Program-made: the position numbers and the translations under genes
Notes under the pieces: model-generated
Seen by the model: the letters and a program-made list of their open reading frames with translations, nothing else
Told to the model about the DNA's origin: nothing
Database searches by the model: none
In this document: in pieces, positions 33,138 through 45,329 of the stretch
Position numbering within the stretch: the stretch's first letter is position 1
Layout: each line of letters opens with the position of its first letter
Assembly (NCBI GenBank): GCA_001630475.1
Contig: KV419410.1
Coordinates: 524,621 to 588,620 of the forward strand
Reading direction: 5' to 3'
Source of the DNA: Sistotremastrum niveocremeum HHB9708
Taxonomy: Eukaryota; Basidiomycota; Agaricomycetes; Sistotremastrales; Sistotremastraceae
DNA length: 64,000 nucleotides

Positions 33138-36100
33138 TCATGTATCAGCTGAGATGGTTGCCGTCCCAGAATAGATTGCTGGGGGAGCACCCGCGCCTCT
33201 GCCTCTTCCCCTCCCCCTAAACCCTCTAGGTGCGAAACCCCTACCACCTCGATCACCATTTGGCATGAAATTCCCCCGACCTCTGCCATTGTTGACTGGG
33301 ACTTGAGGCGGTCGGTCTGTGTTCGAACCCTCACGCCGATGAGCGTTGGGCACAAAGCCACCGCGAGTGTTCGGATTCTGAGGAGGCCGACCGCGTCCAT
33401 TAGTGCCTCGTCCTCGGTTAGGGAATCCTTCATTAAGAGAGTCTCGAAGAGCATTCGTACGGCTCGTCGATGGGTCAACAGGCTCTGGCTCCGGCTTGTT
33501 ACCGCTGACGACTCCGCCATAAGAGCCATTTGCATTCCGAGCAGGCGGCGGCGCTCTATTGGGGTTGGCCAATATATGGACAGGGACCCCGTTGACGCTG
33601 CATTGCATTCATGAGCTTTGCAGAGTAGCGGACGAACCAAACTCACCTTGGCGCAGGTCTGAAGCCTCCCTGCGGCGGGCGTCCTCCACGGGGTGTCACT
33701 ACAGGATGAGGACCAAAGCGAGGCTTAAACGGCTCCGCGGGAGGCTGTTGCTGCCGTTGGGGATTCATCGACGCGATGAATTGCGGGTTCGTCAAATTAA
33801 GACACGAATTGAAGGTCACCGTGGAACCACGATAATCGGAACAACTAAAGCAATATGGCGATCAGGGATCTGGAAGGGTTTGATAATGACGACGTACCGG
33901 CCACTTAGTGTAGAGCCTGACAAGAATGCATTGTCCCAGACCACTTCCATGGAATTGGAGTTCAGTCCGATGACAACGCCCTTAGCCGTCAAAGGGACGC
34001 CACCAGTATCCTGAACCATTATGACACGATCTCCCAATTCAAAGCGCTGGTTCTGGAGTCGATAGACGGCATGCGCAGGCTTAAGGACGGCTTGACGAGG
34101 AATTCCTTTGACAATGGCTTTCTTGATGTTCGCAGGAGTTTTGCTCGCTCTGAACGAGTCTTCAAGTTGCTCGAGTTGCGTCACAATTTCCTATTTTTAC
34201 GTTAATTAACTGAAGCACTGCATCGAAGGAATTCACCTTGGGCAAATGGTCACTGAACAAGGATACTGGCTCAAAGTCCCGAACACCCTGGGTATTCAAC
34301 CATGCTTTGACGGCTTTCACACTGGCGTCAGGATTCGAGTCTCGGAATACATCGGCCGCTCTGGTCATTGCTACAGACTACGTCAGCAGTGGGCGTATCA
34401 TATTCGAGAGAGCCGCATACCATCTCCTCGTTGGTCCAGAACTTTAAATATCTGAGGGAATTTGGCCTATTTTGATGTCAGTAACGTGATGCTCTGATCA
34501 TTCGAAGACACATACCTTATAGTCTTTCAAGAGCTGAACAGCCTTGTCGCTGAACTCCCAACCTCTTTCGCCTCTACGAGAGTAATCCAGGACTTTCATG
34601 CTCTTGGCTTCGAATTTGATGCTCAGCCCAACGTTGACCTTGGAGCCATCTGCAGTGAGAACCATGAAGCTCGAGGTAATCTTGGACACTCCAAGCCCAG
34701 TCAAACCAAGCATTTGGGCGACTTGGTACGCGGGGTGATAGCGGTTGTCCTTTCGCTGCAGGACCACGTCGGTCAACTTTTGAGTCTCCGCTCGTTCAGA
34801 GGGGAAGAACTGGGAAATATACGTTAGCTCAATACAATAGAGCATAGAAAGAACTTACGGCAAGGACGACTGACAAAGACGTATCGGTAGTGTCTGAAAC
34901 TTGGGCGGCCACTCCGTACGCATGGTCTCCTAGGAAGAAGACTTTACTTCCTTTAGGGAAGTCTTCGTGCAGAGGCGGTGCATCTTTCTCAAGGTATCGC
35001 GGGTCCTCCGAGCTGACACCACTGACTGACATTTGTACCGCCTGCTCTCTCTCTTTATCTTTGCCCTCGTAGTCTTTAATGAGAGCACCATCTTCCGTTC
35101 GCTTCAAGCCTTGTAGATCGTTGAGCAATCGTCCTAGCTCTAAAATTCGAGAGGCATACCTTTGAGCGGCCGAATATGTAAGAGAACTTCAATGGGACCT
35201 GTGATTACACCAGTTTTCTTGGAGTACCGCTCTTCGATACCCTGGGATTTCCGCTGCCACTCTCGCAATGCGTCAGAGCCGTGTGGGGTTGCAACGACTG
35301 TCTCCCCGACACCAGCGATCTTGATCAGCTCATGCTTGAACAAGTGGTCCGATACTGCAACGACTTTGCCCTCTTGCAAGAAGGGCCAGTCAAGGAACGT
35401 CCGCTTCGAGATCAACTCGTTAGCGATGTCCGAAGTTTTTCTCCCTTCGTGTACATTGTTGATGTGCAAGACCATGGACTTGTTCCGGCTATCACTCTGG
35501 AATACATTGACGTGGTGATAACCCAGTTGGGCGGTATAGGGAAGCGTTTTGAGGGATGGGAATCCAGCGAGAGAATCGGCTCCGAGGAATGCACCTTCGC
35601 ACAGTCCAGCAATGAGATGTAGACCGTCGAGAGTCGGCAGGTTGAACGGCTCCATGATACAGGTACATCGGTGAATGTCGGGGAAAAATCCGGTCAAGGA
35701 GGAAGGGTAAGTGCTATCCGCCTTGGGATCATAATGGAAGGTGGTGCTTGTGCCAACGCTGTTTCTCTTCTTCTCCTCCGGCGTGAGACGATGCTCTCGA
35801 CCTAGGAGGGGTCAGAAAGAATCCCGCAGATATTAACGGATCACAAACCTGCCATAGCACGTAGTAAACGGGCTTGGTCTATGAATGGAATTTTGACAAT
35901 GGCTTCCCAATCGGCCTTCTTGCCGTTCATATCTTGCTCGAAATTCACGGGATAGAAGTCCAGAAGTGGTGAATTAGAGTCATACATTAGATCCTTTAAA
36001 ACGATGAATGAAAAGAATAAAATGAGTTCACGTGAAGACTCACTTGATAAGCCTGAGGGATAAGATCTTTACTAGCTGCCGGCAGCACACCCATTAGTTG

Positions 36101-38463
36101 CTCAAACGGTCTAAACGGAGTGCCGAGTTCGAACTTGAACTCCATTTTATCGACATTACGGAAATCTGTTTGATAATCAGCAAAGATACCTTATATGAAC
36201 GGAACCACTCACCAGATATACGAGGCGAATAATGATAATCATAAAACCAACTCCATGATGCAACTCCACTGTAGTAATAATGCATGACCCATTGCAGGCC
36301 CTCTACATATCGGAAGACAAGGGTCTCAACTTCTCCCGGCTGCTTATACGAGAAACCTAGTTTGTCCTACAGGCCATGTATCAGCTATGATTAATATGCA
36401 TGCGTAAGCGACATACCTTGTAATAAGTCTTCTTCCACTCCTCCATCTTCTCCTGATACCTCTTCTCTTCACGATCATCGAAGTCAGCATCCGTCCCGGG
36501 ATCGTAAAAGTCAGCACTATCATATTTCTTCAGCACCCGCTTGATAGCCTCTCTGCTCTCCGGATCTTCATCTTCCCATGCGTCCTCATCATTTTCTCCT
36601 TCGTCTCCGCTTTCGGGCTGCGGGAATCGGAATTTCACGACGTTTTGGTCCTGCTCGTCAAATTCGTCCCAAGATAAGCTGAGATGCAAGTCCTGTGCGA
36701 GCTTTTGAATGAATATCCGGTCCTTTGCAGCGAAAGTATTAGGAAGAGCCAACGATGCTTCCCGTGAAACCTCGGGAGGTACATCAGAATGTGATATCAC
36801 GAATCTCTTGACCTCTTCAAAGATATCTTTCTGGCTCTTACTCAACGCTATATCCAGACGCCTCAGCATACACGGACCTCAACAGGATCAGAAATGGCAT
36901 ACACATTTGAGAACCGTTCGTTCGGCGAGATCTCTCGGAGTCGGCGACGAATTTGGCTTGTTTCCCTTTGTACCAGCTGAGATCCTCAGTCTCGCGTTCA
37001 AAATTCTCCCTCTCCCAAGCGGCCAGCTCGTCCATCAAGATTTGAAGGCGTTGTGTGTTAATTACGCCGCTTTCATTCAGGTAACCGCCTATGCATAGAT
37101 TGATTAAAAATGAGCTCGTAGGTGGCACGCGACATACCCATCCGCGGTAAGACCGCTTTGTAGACATCAAAAAGTTTCTCCAATGCGTTCTCGTGGATGT
37201 GTACAGCAGGTAAATGCGGTAAGAAATCGTTCCCGACAAACACAGCCATCAGAACAAAGTCATCGATGACTCGTTCGAGATTATACGGAAATGAAAGGTC
37301 GGCGGGAAGATTCTGGAATTCGAGATCCAGATATTCTCTCAGGAGAGATAAATGCAGGAGGAAGAAGTTGGTCGCTTCGAGACTGAAAGCAACGCTCAAT
37401 CAAATGATACAGGTGGCTCGGATAATAGCATACCTCTGGTTCCCCTTCTTGCGTGCAGGACCAAATTTCACTTCCTCACGAAGGAGACAGAAATGTGGAT
37501 CGTGGCTCAGTAGTCCGAGCATCATCAAGTCGGCATCCAGGCCGTAGAGACAATGTCGAACATTAGGATTATAGTCAGGCTGGGCTTTCGAAAGACGGAT
37601 GTACTCCATGATCTTGTGCTCGCCTTCACCAGGCACTTCATGTCCCGAGAGCACAACTTGCACATTCTGCCAATTGGCATCTTCGGTAATCTTCTTATTC
37701 ACGAAATACCGAAGTTGAGCGGACAACTTCGTCATGAACAGCGTTCCTAGACCAACCTCAGCATCGAACCCGACAAAATATCAAGATATCAAGATACTCA
37801 CCAGGAGTAATACAATTACTATCAAAAGCCTTCTCATCAGGGAGCTTTTCACCCGCTCTCTCAGCTTTCTCCCTCACTTCTCTAGCCTCTTTCGCAGTCC
37901 TGAATCGTCTACTTCGTTGTTGATTCATCTTCGCACGAGGAGCGACTCCATCCACAGCCATGAAGAATAACTTCTGGGGCTTGATCTTCCCGAACAAGTG
38001 ATCTACATAAGCGAATATTGCAGTGAATATTTGTTCCTCTGAGAGACGGAAATGGGCATCTTCGTCATTTGGATGAGAGCCTGCGAGTGGGTCAGTTGAC
38101 TGGGAAACAGGATGGAGCGGGCATGACAAACAGTTGTGTATGATCCCGTTGAAATCCAGATACAGGTTATCTAAAAAGTGGCATGAATGAATGAAAAGCG
38201 AACTCGAACGTTCGGAGAGTCATACCAAACTCTGGAATCTTATCTTCCTGAATGAGCTGCGACGTTAAAGGATATCGCTCTCTGTCCATCCATAAGTCTC
38301 GCGCCAACAAAGAACAGTAAAGGTACGTACGAAATGTATCGGAAGAACTGAACGATGTCAGTAGACCCACAACCTCAAGCGATCATGCACACCTTTGGGA
38401 TACCTGCAATTACGAAATGCCATCAGCACCCGCACACACCATCGTGCAGACTGACGTACCCAT
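33138..38463 (-). CDS. XRN1: 5'-3' exoribonuclease 1
   Basis: Degrades decapped mRNA in the cytoplasm. The N-terminus is built from tiny exons: 4 nt (38463-38460), 11 nt (38403-38393) and 17 nt (38347-38331). Spliced together with the next exon they give [20 protein letters not shown], the exact start of the family. Active-site acidic residues are visible in [60 protein letters not shown] and [11 protein letters not shown]. The D1-D3, winged-helix and SH3-like regions follow over many exons, for example [16 protein letters not shown] and [17 protein letters not shown]. The C-terminus is an RGG/RGR-rich tail ([18 protein letters not shown]) that could bind RNA or partners. Around 20 introns are needed, more than in most neighbours. 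All motifs are intact. Confidence 0.93.
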
Positions 38464-38674
38464 TGTTAAAGGAGACTAGACGAGTGTCTAAATACGTGTA
38501 CAAGGGTGCAAGTAAAGTAGAGGGCAGAGAGGTCAAATAGACGCGCAGGTGGCTCGAGCCGCGTTTTGGGAACGACTCGCTTGACGGTTAGCTAATTAGA
38601 TCGCAATAAATTGATGCATATATGCCAGAATAAAGATAATATATACAAGTAGGATACATCCAATACAAGTACAT
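38464..38674. promoter_or_regulatory. Promoter region of XRN1
   Basis: 211 bp between the XRN1 start codon and the CWC2 stop codon. No motif was called. Confidence 0.4.
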
Positions 38675-39955
38675 CTACTCCTCGTCGCTATCACTTCCAT
38701 AATCTGCAAGAGCGAGTGTACCTGCTGGTCGATTCACAGGGACCGCTTTGACAGTCACAGGTGCGCCTCCGTTCCGTGCTCGTATCTGTGCAAAGTACTT
38801 GAGCCCTTCAATCGTATCTGCGCTGAGTATCCCTTTTGCTTGTGGTGGCTCTTCGACAGGAGGTGCCTCGATTTTTCTCCGTTTCGCCCCTGGTTCTTCG
38901 TCTTCATCGTCCTCTTGCGCTGGCTGCTGCTCCGTCTCGATCTCGTACTCGTCCGGCAACTCTTCTCCATCTTCCAGCGCACGTATATGTCGTACAGCGT
39001 CGACAATCCGTGTATCGATCTTGCCCTGGATAGCTTCCCGACCGACTTCCTCGAGTCGTCTCTTCTCCGCCACTTTCTGTACGGGATTGGGATCTTCCGT
39101 CGCCCACCGAACGTTCAGAATTTCGTCATTGTCAAGCGACTGACAAGCCATCGCCTCCTTCGCGAACTGGGCATTGAGTTCCGAAACGTACGTCACGAAC
39201 GCGACCGATCGATACTGCAGCACCCGAACTATCCAGAAGTCAGTCTCATCTCATCAAAGAGAAAAAATAAAGAGACGCACTACGTTCAATCTCGCCCCAC
39301 ATCCCAAAATGTCTCCTAACCACTTCCTCCGTATGATCCCCCTCCCCAGTCTCCTTAATCCTCCCCACATAAAGTGTCCGATTCATCCTCGTAAAACTCC
39401 CCACACCCCCCATATCATCTCTATAATCCGAAAACTTATCCCTTGCAAAACAGTCTTTGGATGTATCTGGCAATGCGGTAGTTTGATTCGGTAGACGATG
39501 GAGGTATTCGCATTCCCAGCCGTAGGGACAACACCCGCGGGCGAAGAAGAGACAGCAGTATTTTATGCCGTTGCGGTCTGCGCGGGTTACGCCTGAGTCT
39601 TTGCGGATGTTGCATCGCGTTTGGGCTTTCGTTTTGCTGCAATGACATTAGTCGTCTGTTCATTGAACTGGAAGTGCACGTACTTTGAATAACTATCTTC
39701 TCGATCTCCGCCTGCCCATTTGTTATACCAGATATCTAGATAATATGTCAGCTTGACCGAAATAGAGTGAACAAGATTCGAATACGAACTGTATTCTTTG
39801 CCAGTTTGAGGCGTCATCTTTCTCTCAATCTCGCCAGGCTTGACCTGCTTTCGCGCCGGCTTCAATTTCTTGACTGGTTCAACAGCTTTTTCTGTCGACA
39901 CCACCGCATCTTCCTGCGTAGCCTGTGCCACTTGTAATTCTTCAGTCGAGCTCAT
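38675..39955 (-). CDS. CWC2: Pre-mRNA splicing factor Cwc2
   Basis: An RNA-binding component of the Prp19/NTC complex that contacts U6 snRNA in the active spliceosome. After a variable N-terminus rich in Val, Glu and Lys comes the Torus-type start (spliced to EYNIWYNKWAGGDRED). The CCCH zinc finger is in CCLFFARGCCPYGWECEYLH. The RRM follows with RTLYVGRIKE, then FVTYVSELNAQFAKEAM and LNVRWATEDPNP. The C-terminus is acidic, with a basic patch GAKRRKIEAP. An intron near 39790-39736 is defined by the family motif spanning it. Length is usual for the family. The gene is followed upstream by TMA46 on the same strand, with only about 120 bp between. Confidence 0.9.
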
Positions 39956-40073
39956 GGTGGTCGAAGAGTGACCGTCGGTAACTGCCGAGATCTCCGATCG
40001 GCATAATATCTTCGACCTTTGACTCATCTTTCGAGAAACGTCGAGATCAGTACACTGTACAGAATAATATAGA

Positions 40074-41474
40074 CTACTCTCTTCCACCTCCACTACCGCC
40101 TTCTTCTCCATTATACGTTTCCGAATCGTCAGGTTGTAGACCTCGTATACGATCATCTTCCTCCGCCTGTCGTTCCGCTTCCGTTCTCTGTCGATATTGC
40201 TGCAAATCCCACTCATCGTCATCTCCTTCATCTTCATCCACGAACCATTCAGGATTATACGCAAACTAAACACCCGTCAGTAAATCAAGACAAGAGCAGG
40301 AGCAGGAGCAGGGAACTCACGAGATCTCTTCCTGACATTCCAACGTTCTTGCCCGCCGCAGCTTGTTGATCCTTAACCTTCCTCAACGCCTCATTCTCAG
40401 CCTCCTTCTTATCCATCCTCGTCTTCTTCCACACCGCAAACGACTCTTTCGTCACCGGCGTCAAATTCGAGCCCAATTTATGTCGCTACACCCCACCCTC
40501 GTCAGCGTAATTCTCTTCATATAGAACGTCCATACCTCGACTTCCAGGAATTCTTCCAGACTTATCGTATTTGCCTTCGCCGCTTCGTCCATTGCTTTCT
40601 TCTGCGACTTCAGCACGAATCCGGGGGGTAGAGCATGTCGATATTGACATGATTCTCCATTCGGACATTCCCAGAACCAACCGAACTTTTCAGTTTCGAT
40701 GGCTTCGATAAAGTATTTGCATACGATCTGTAGGTGCGATGGGTCAAGGTGCGCCGGAGGAGTGGGTGGAACCTACATCGGTTGTCGTCCGTGGGTTGCC
40801 TGCTTTTGATAATACTACTGAACGTAATTTGGCTTCGTCCCATTTGTCCATCGTGTCTGTCGAGTTGTTAGCAAATTGTCTAGCCAAAGCGAGTGTTACG
40901 CACCTGCCATCTTCTCATCTCGGGCATCCGTATAGATATTACTCTTCTCGACCTTCCGGTTCACATTCATATCATGCGAGAACTTGCACTTGCTTCCCTT
41001 GTCGCAATTCCCAGCTTTAAAGAATGCACATAGCACACTTTTCGGATCTACACGCCCATGAGTCCCAGAACAAAATCCGACGAAGAATTCATACACACCG
41101 ACTCCAAAGGGGACTTTCTGCGTCTGAACAGGTTTAAACAGAGCTGCTTCCTCCTTCTTCCGTTTCTCCTCATCAAGCTTCGCTTTCTCCCGCAACTCTT
41201 TCTCCCGCTCCTTCGCTATGGCTTCTTTATTCTTCCCAGCTTGTGAAGCCTGTTGTTGGATCTGCTGGACCTGTTTCTTGACTTGTGCAGATTTATTTTT
41301 CTACCAGTTTGATCGATTAGATAGAGTTGGGTGCTGGTGATTCGACTGGACTGACGTTCTTCATCCCGAAGGTCTAGAAGAATATTAGGGTGGATTCTGA
41401 AGAGCGTGTGCGGGGCGTACTTTGTCCTCTTTGACCTTGGATGAGGAGGCCTGGGGTTTCTGTTTTGGAGGCAT
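40074..41474 (-). CDS. TMA46: CCCH zinc-finger translation factor Tma46 (DFRP1/ZC3H15-like)
   Basis: Ribosome-associated partner of the DRG-family GTPase Rbg1. It starts [18 protein letters not shown], followed by a long Lys/Glu/Gln-rich helical stretch ([19 protein letters not shown]). The first CCCH finger is [20 protein letters not shown]; the second reads [15 protein letters not shown] then [16 protein letters not shown]. The DFRP domain follows with [32 protein letters not shown] and [13 protein letters not shown]. The C-terminus ends at a stop at 40074 after a Gly-rich run. Introns were placed near 41300, 41050, 40900, 40720, 40530 and 40300; each one joins family motifs. Start codon, motif order and length all agree with the family. 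Confidence 0.9.
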
Positions 41475-42051
41475 GATGGAGGTGATCTGGTGGGAGGAGG
41501 TCGGTGTGAGGGAGCGGGATAAACCGAAGTGAATATTTCTCTGCTCAAACTCTTTCGGTGCCGGATTGCAAAGTGTACTCGTCTCCACTAACCTGGCTTC
41601 GGTTGTATAGATCTTTCAAGCAAGAGAACGAGATGCGTTTGAGTGTTCATTTAACATTTCTTTCGAAATTGTCAACTATCCCCGACCGTCATTAAATATC
41701 TTGCCTTGATCGCCATCGACCGTACATTCTCTCCTTAAATTTCGTCCAACCTCACATGCTCTTTCTCTATGTTCTCATCGAAAGCTTTGCCCGACGAATC
41801 CTTGAGATCTCTCGTCATTCGTAATTGTACCCAGAAAATGTGTCCACCTCTCCTTTGCGGCCTATCTTTGTTTTTGAATACTCTGTACTCAATTACCATC
41901 TAGATATACACATCCAGTTCCTTTTATACGCTCTGATTTCCATCCCAATATCAGCGATCACCTTCGTCCATCCTCCAAACAGGAAAATCAATCGCGTGAC
42001 GTCACATCCTCTTTTCCCTCCATCCCTCACATCGCATCCACCAAGACCACA
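41475..42051. promoter_or_regulatory. Divergent promoter region, TMA46 and HOP2
   Basis: 577 bp between divergent start codons of a translation factor and a meiotic gene. No short frame here looks coding. No regulatory motif could be assigned. Confidence 0.4.
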
Positions 42052-43184
42052 ATGGCCCCCAAAGCAAAAGACCCAGAAGAAAAAGCCAAAGTCCTCAAAG
42101 GACCCGAAGGCACGACCCACCCCTCCCTTACGCTCCCTAAACTCTCTCTGACTTCCCCCACACAGCCGAGGCCCTCGTCCTGTCCTACCTGAAAGAAGTC
42201 AACCGACCTTACGGTGCAAGTCAGTCATCTCCATCTCACCTACCCTCGTGCCCACGCTGAATCTGACTTTTCCGCTAGTTGATATCACCGCTAATTTGAA
42301 GGGAGCAATCGCGAAGACCCAAACTCCAAAAGTCCTTGCGGCCCTCGCAGAACGCGGCGAGATCAGCCAAAAGACATATGGTACGCTCGCTCATCCATAC
42401 ACGACTTTTAGCCTCTACCTTCGCTTCACATAATAGCCAAATCGATATTCTACGTTGCAAAGCAGGTCCGTTGAGCGCATATATTCGTCCACTGACGCAA
42501 GCGAATCGTTGGGTTTGGCAGAGCGATCTAGAAGATATCCCATCCGACAAGCTCAAAGCCCTCGAAGAAGAATGTGCCGCCGTCCAAGACTCTTCAAAAA
42601 TCCTCCAAACAGAGCTCAAATCCCTCCAACAAGGTCTTCCCACCACCCCATCCGTCTCACAATCCCGCTCCTACCGCTTTTGCCTCTAGCACTAACCAAA
42701 CTAAAATCAACACCTACGGATTCACAACTCTCCTCTATCAATGCCGAATATGCCTCGAAGGCTCTTCTGTCTTCTTTCCCTTCAGCGATTGATGGACTGA
42801 CGCTAGACCTAGATCAAAAGCCTCGAAGAACGACTTGCCCCTCTGCGTGCTGGAGTCCGACTGATCTCTGCAGAGGAACTAGCGAATATCGAAACTAAAT
42901 GGATACAAATGCGCGCAGAGTGGATCAGTCGACGGAAAGTTGCTAAAGAGTACGTCTCTCCTCTCCTATACGACGAGATGATTCGATTATTTGGTTGATT
43001 GGGATTTAGCGTCTGGTCATTCTTCACCGAAGACAGATCACCGCAAGAAAGCGTCGAATTGGCGGATACATTGGGCATCGAAGCTGATTCTCCCGAACAT
43101 GAAAGACTCGAACGAGGGCCCCTGTGCAGCACGAAGCAGAGCAGAGTCTTGAAACGCAAGCAAGCTTTTGAAGTTCGAGATTGA
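42052..43184 (+). CDS. HOP2: Meiotic recombination factor Hop2 (PSMC3IP-like)
   Basis: Partner of Mnd1 that stimulates Dmc1/Rad51 strand exchange at meiosis. Spliced exons give MAPKAKDPEEKAKVLKGPEA, then EALVLSYLKEVNRPY, VDITANLKGAIAKTQTP, VLAALAERGEISQKTYGK and SIFYVAKQ, a winged-helix domain. A leucine-zipper part follows (SDLEDIPSDKLKALEEECAA, LQTELKSLQQALTKLKS), and the C-terminal part has ISAEELANIETKWIQMRAEW and VWSFFTEDRSPQESVELADT. The first intron (42110-42165) begins with GC, not GT; no GT donor is possible there. One internal splice near 42758-42810 could not be settled: the frame must shift between INAEYASK and IKSLEERLAPLRAG, but the donor is not canonical. The stop is at 43182-43184. 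Confidence 0.85.
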
Positions 43185-43348
43185 GGGTCGAGTAAGTATG
43201 CATATATGAGGGGGTCAAGTCAAGTGGTATATCATGATGCGACTAAATCGTAAAAGACTTAATAACAATATACGTTACAATTTCGTTATTCACTTCTTCG
43301 GAATCTCTTTCTCCTTACTGGGGGTCAACTGGTCGAAAACGACCAATT
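43185..43348. other. Convergent intergenic region
   Basis: 164 bp between the stop codons of HOP2 and the oxalate decarboxylase. It contains the two 3' ends. Confidence 0.4.
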
Positions 43349-45329
43349 TACGACGAAGGAGCGCCGACAACGGTCTGTTTCGTCTTATCCAACGCATTAA
43401 TAGTATCATCGTCAAATCCAAGATGAGCTTTAACAAGGTCAGGCGGCGTCAACGCCAACCACTGGTTCAGCGAGATATCTTGGTACCGATCTACACATCA
43501 CCGAAATGATCAGTCACTGAGTCCTGGACCAATCAGAAAGTGTGATTTACCAGAAGCGAAAATCTCGAGATACTTGAGCGTGGTATTCCCGGTATTCTCT
43601 ACATAGTGTCCGAAAGAAGGCGGGACATAACCTTTTAGCAGGCCAGTGAGAATTGTGAGAGAAGAAGGAAGGAAGGAATGGCTGACCGATATCTCCGGCT
43701 TGATAATCGAATGTGCGGGCGTTTGACTGAGCGGCGAAGAGCGTCACACGACCTTGGCCTTCGCTGTGAGGGAAGGGTGAGTATGTGATTTGATAGGGAT
43801 GATGGTTAGAGAAGGGGCATACAGGAAGTAACTCCATTCGGGCTCCGTTGGATGCCACTGCGAAATTTCAGAAACCGTAGACCAAACAGATCGAATAGAC
43901 GTACATGTAGTTCCCTGTAATGCATTTAGTCAGAACTGAGACAAGGACACAGGTTGAGAACTTACCTCATACCGCCTACTTCGACAGTGACTTCAGCCGC
44001 TGCAATAGTCTGCGATACATTGAACGTGGTCGAGTCGAGAATTTTTACTGATCCTCCCGGTAATTTGGTTGCGTTGACTTGGCTCAGCGCAAAGGAGAAC
44101 GGATGAGGTACAGTCCCACTAGGATCAGCAACTGCATTCTGGGATATAGGAGGAGGAACAGCAGATGGGAAAATATACAATTCATTCGCTCTGCAAAAAT
44201 CAATATCAAAACCCCCCATAGAATGAGAGCGATACATACGGGATATGATCGAATGCACTGATATTAACGTTGAAATTCTTGGCTAGAATTTCCTTGGGCA
44301 CATGGGCAAGCCAATCGGTGAGCTTGGCAAAAGAGAATCAGCCTCGATCCTCGATCTGAGCGTAATACAACCCATGAGAAAAACATACCAAAAAAGTGGC
44401 ATCTTCACTGAAACTTCCCGAATCGAAGACCTTGATTCGTATTTCTCATAAGATAGAGTAAAAGCTTCTTCCGATGGAAGATCCGTACCAGTAAGAATTC
44501 AGTCCCGTCGACCGAACTGTCGTTTAGGCCTTGTAATGAATGAGGAATACCGGGAGGGAAATACCAGACGTCTCCTGCGTTCTGGGAATGGGGATGTGTA
44601 AGCTGATATTCGGGTCTTTCTGTGGTAGCAAAGACTCACGACGTCTGCGATATAGTTCTGCCCGTCGGCATTCACTGCCGTTATTCGGGTTGTACCCTAA
44701 CAAATGGGTGTTGGTTGTGTGTCGTGCGCAAACCAAGGTCACAAGACATACTTTCAATACGTAGGCCCACTGTATGCAGACTGGTAGTGAGCATGTGGGC
44801 TGCAAACCAAAGCTCAGACTCGTACCTCTGCTGTACTGTGCCAGTGCAGTTCTCGGACAGCCCCGGCTTTCAGTCGCATGTTCACCCCAGCAAGTGCTGA
44901 AGCAATTGGCATTATACCGTCTATTGGGACATAATGTATGAGAGCCAAATCCAATGGTGTAAAAATAATCGTACTGTTTTGCTGTCGAGCCCATCCACCG
45001 GTTTGTATCCGGTTGTGGCTCAATGCGAAAGGCCATTTTGCATTGTCCACCGAGCCATGGTCCGTTGTAGGAGGTAGGACAAAGTCTGGAGCTTCAAGCT
45101 CCAGTGGTAAGTTGTGAGGCCCTAGGACTGAAGCACCGAGGTCTCCGTCGATAGGCTGAGGAGTGCCTTGGAACGATTCGTCCCAAGCAGGGCTGTTGGG
45201 TGCGTCGGAAGTGACACCTCCAGTAGTAGATGGGTCTGGGGTGGTACTACTTGATGAGGCCGCATCGTTGGTGGGTGCAGCGAAAATGGGAGTTGATAGG
45301 AGCAGTGCTGCAAAAATTGAGCCACGCAT
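43349..45329 (-). CDS. Oxalate decarboxylase, secreted bicupin
   Basis: Splits oxalate into formate and CO2 with manganese, outside the cell or in the wall; many wood- and litter-decay fungi use it to control oxalate. The N-terminus is a signal peptide (MRGSIFAALLLSTPIFAAP), followed by a Ser/Thr-rich stretch. Cupin 1 shows RELHWHSTAE with two metal His and the Glu. The lid segment FSEDATF carries the Glu expected in decarboxylases rather than oxidases. Cupin 2 has the matching RELHWHPTEPEW and a third His in PPSFGHYVENTGN. The C-terminus ends VVGAPSS. The gene is cut by many introns, one flanking a 10 nt micro-exon (43905-43914) that codes for part of the second metal site. Length is about 450 residues, normal for the family. 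Confidence 0.92.
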
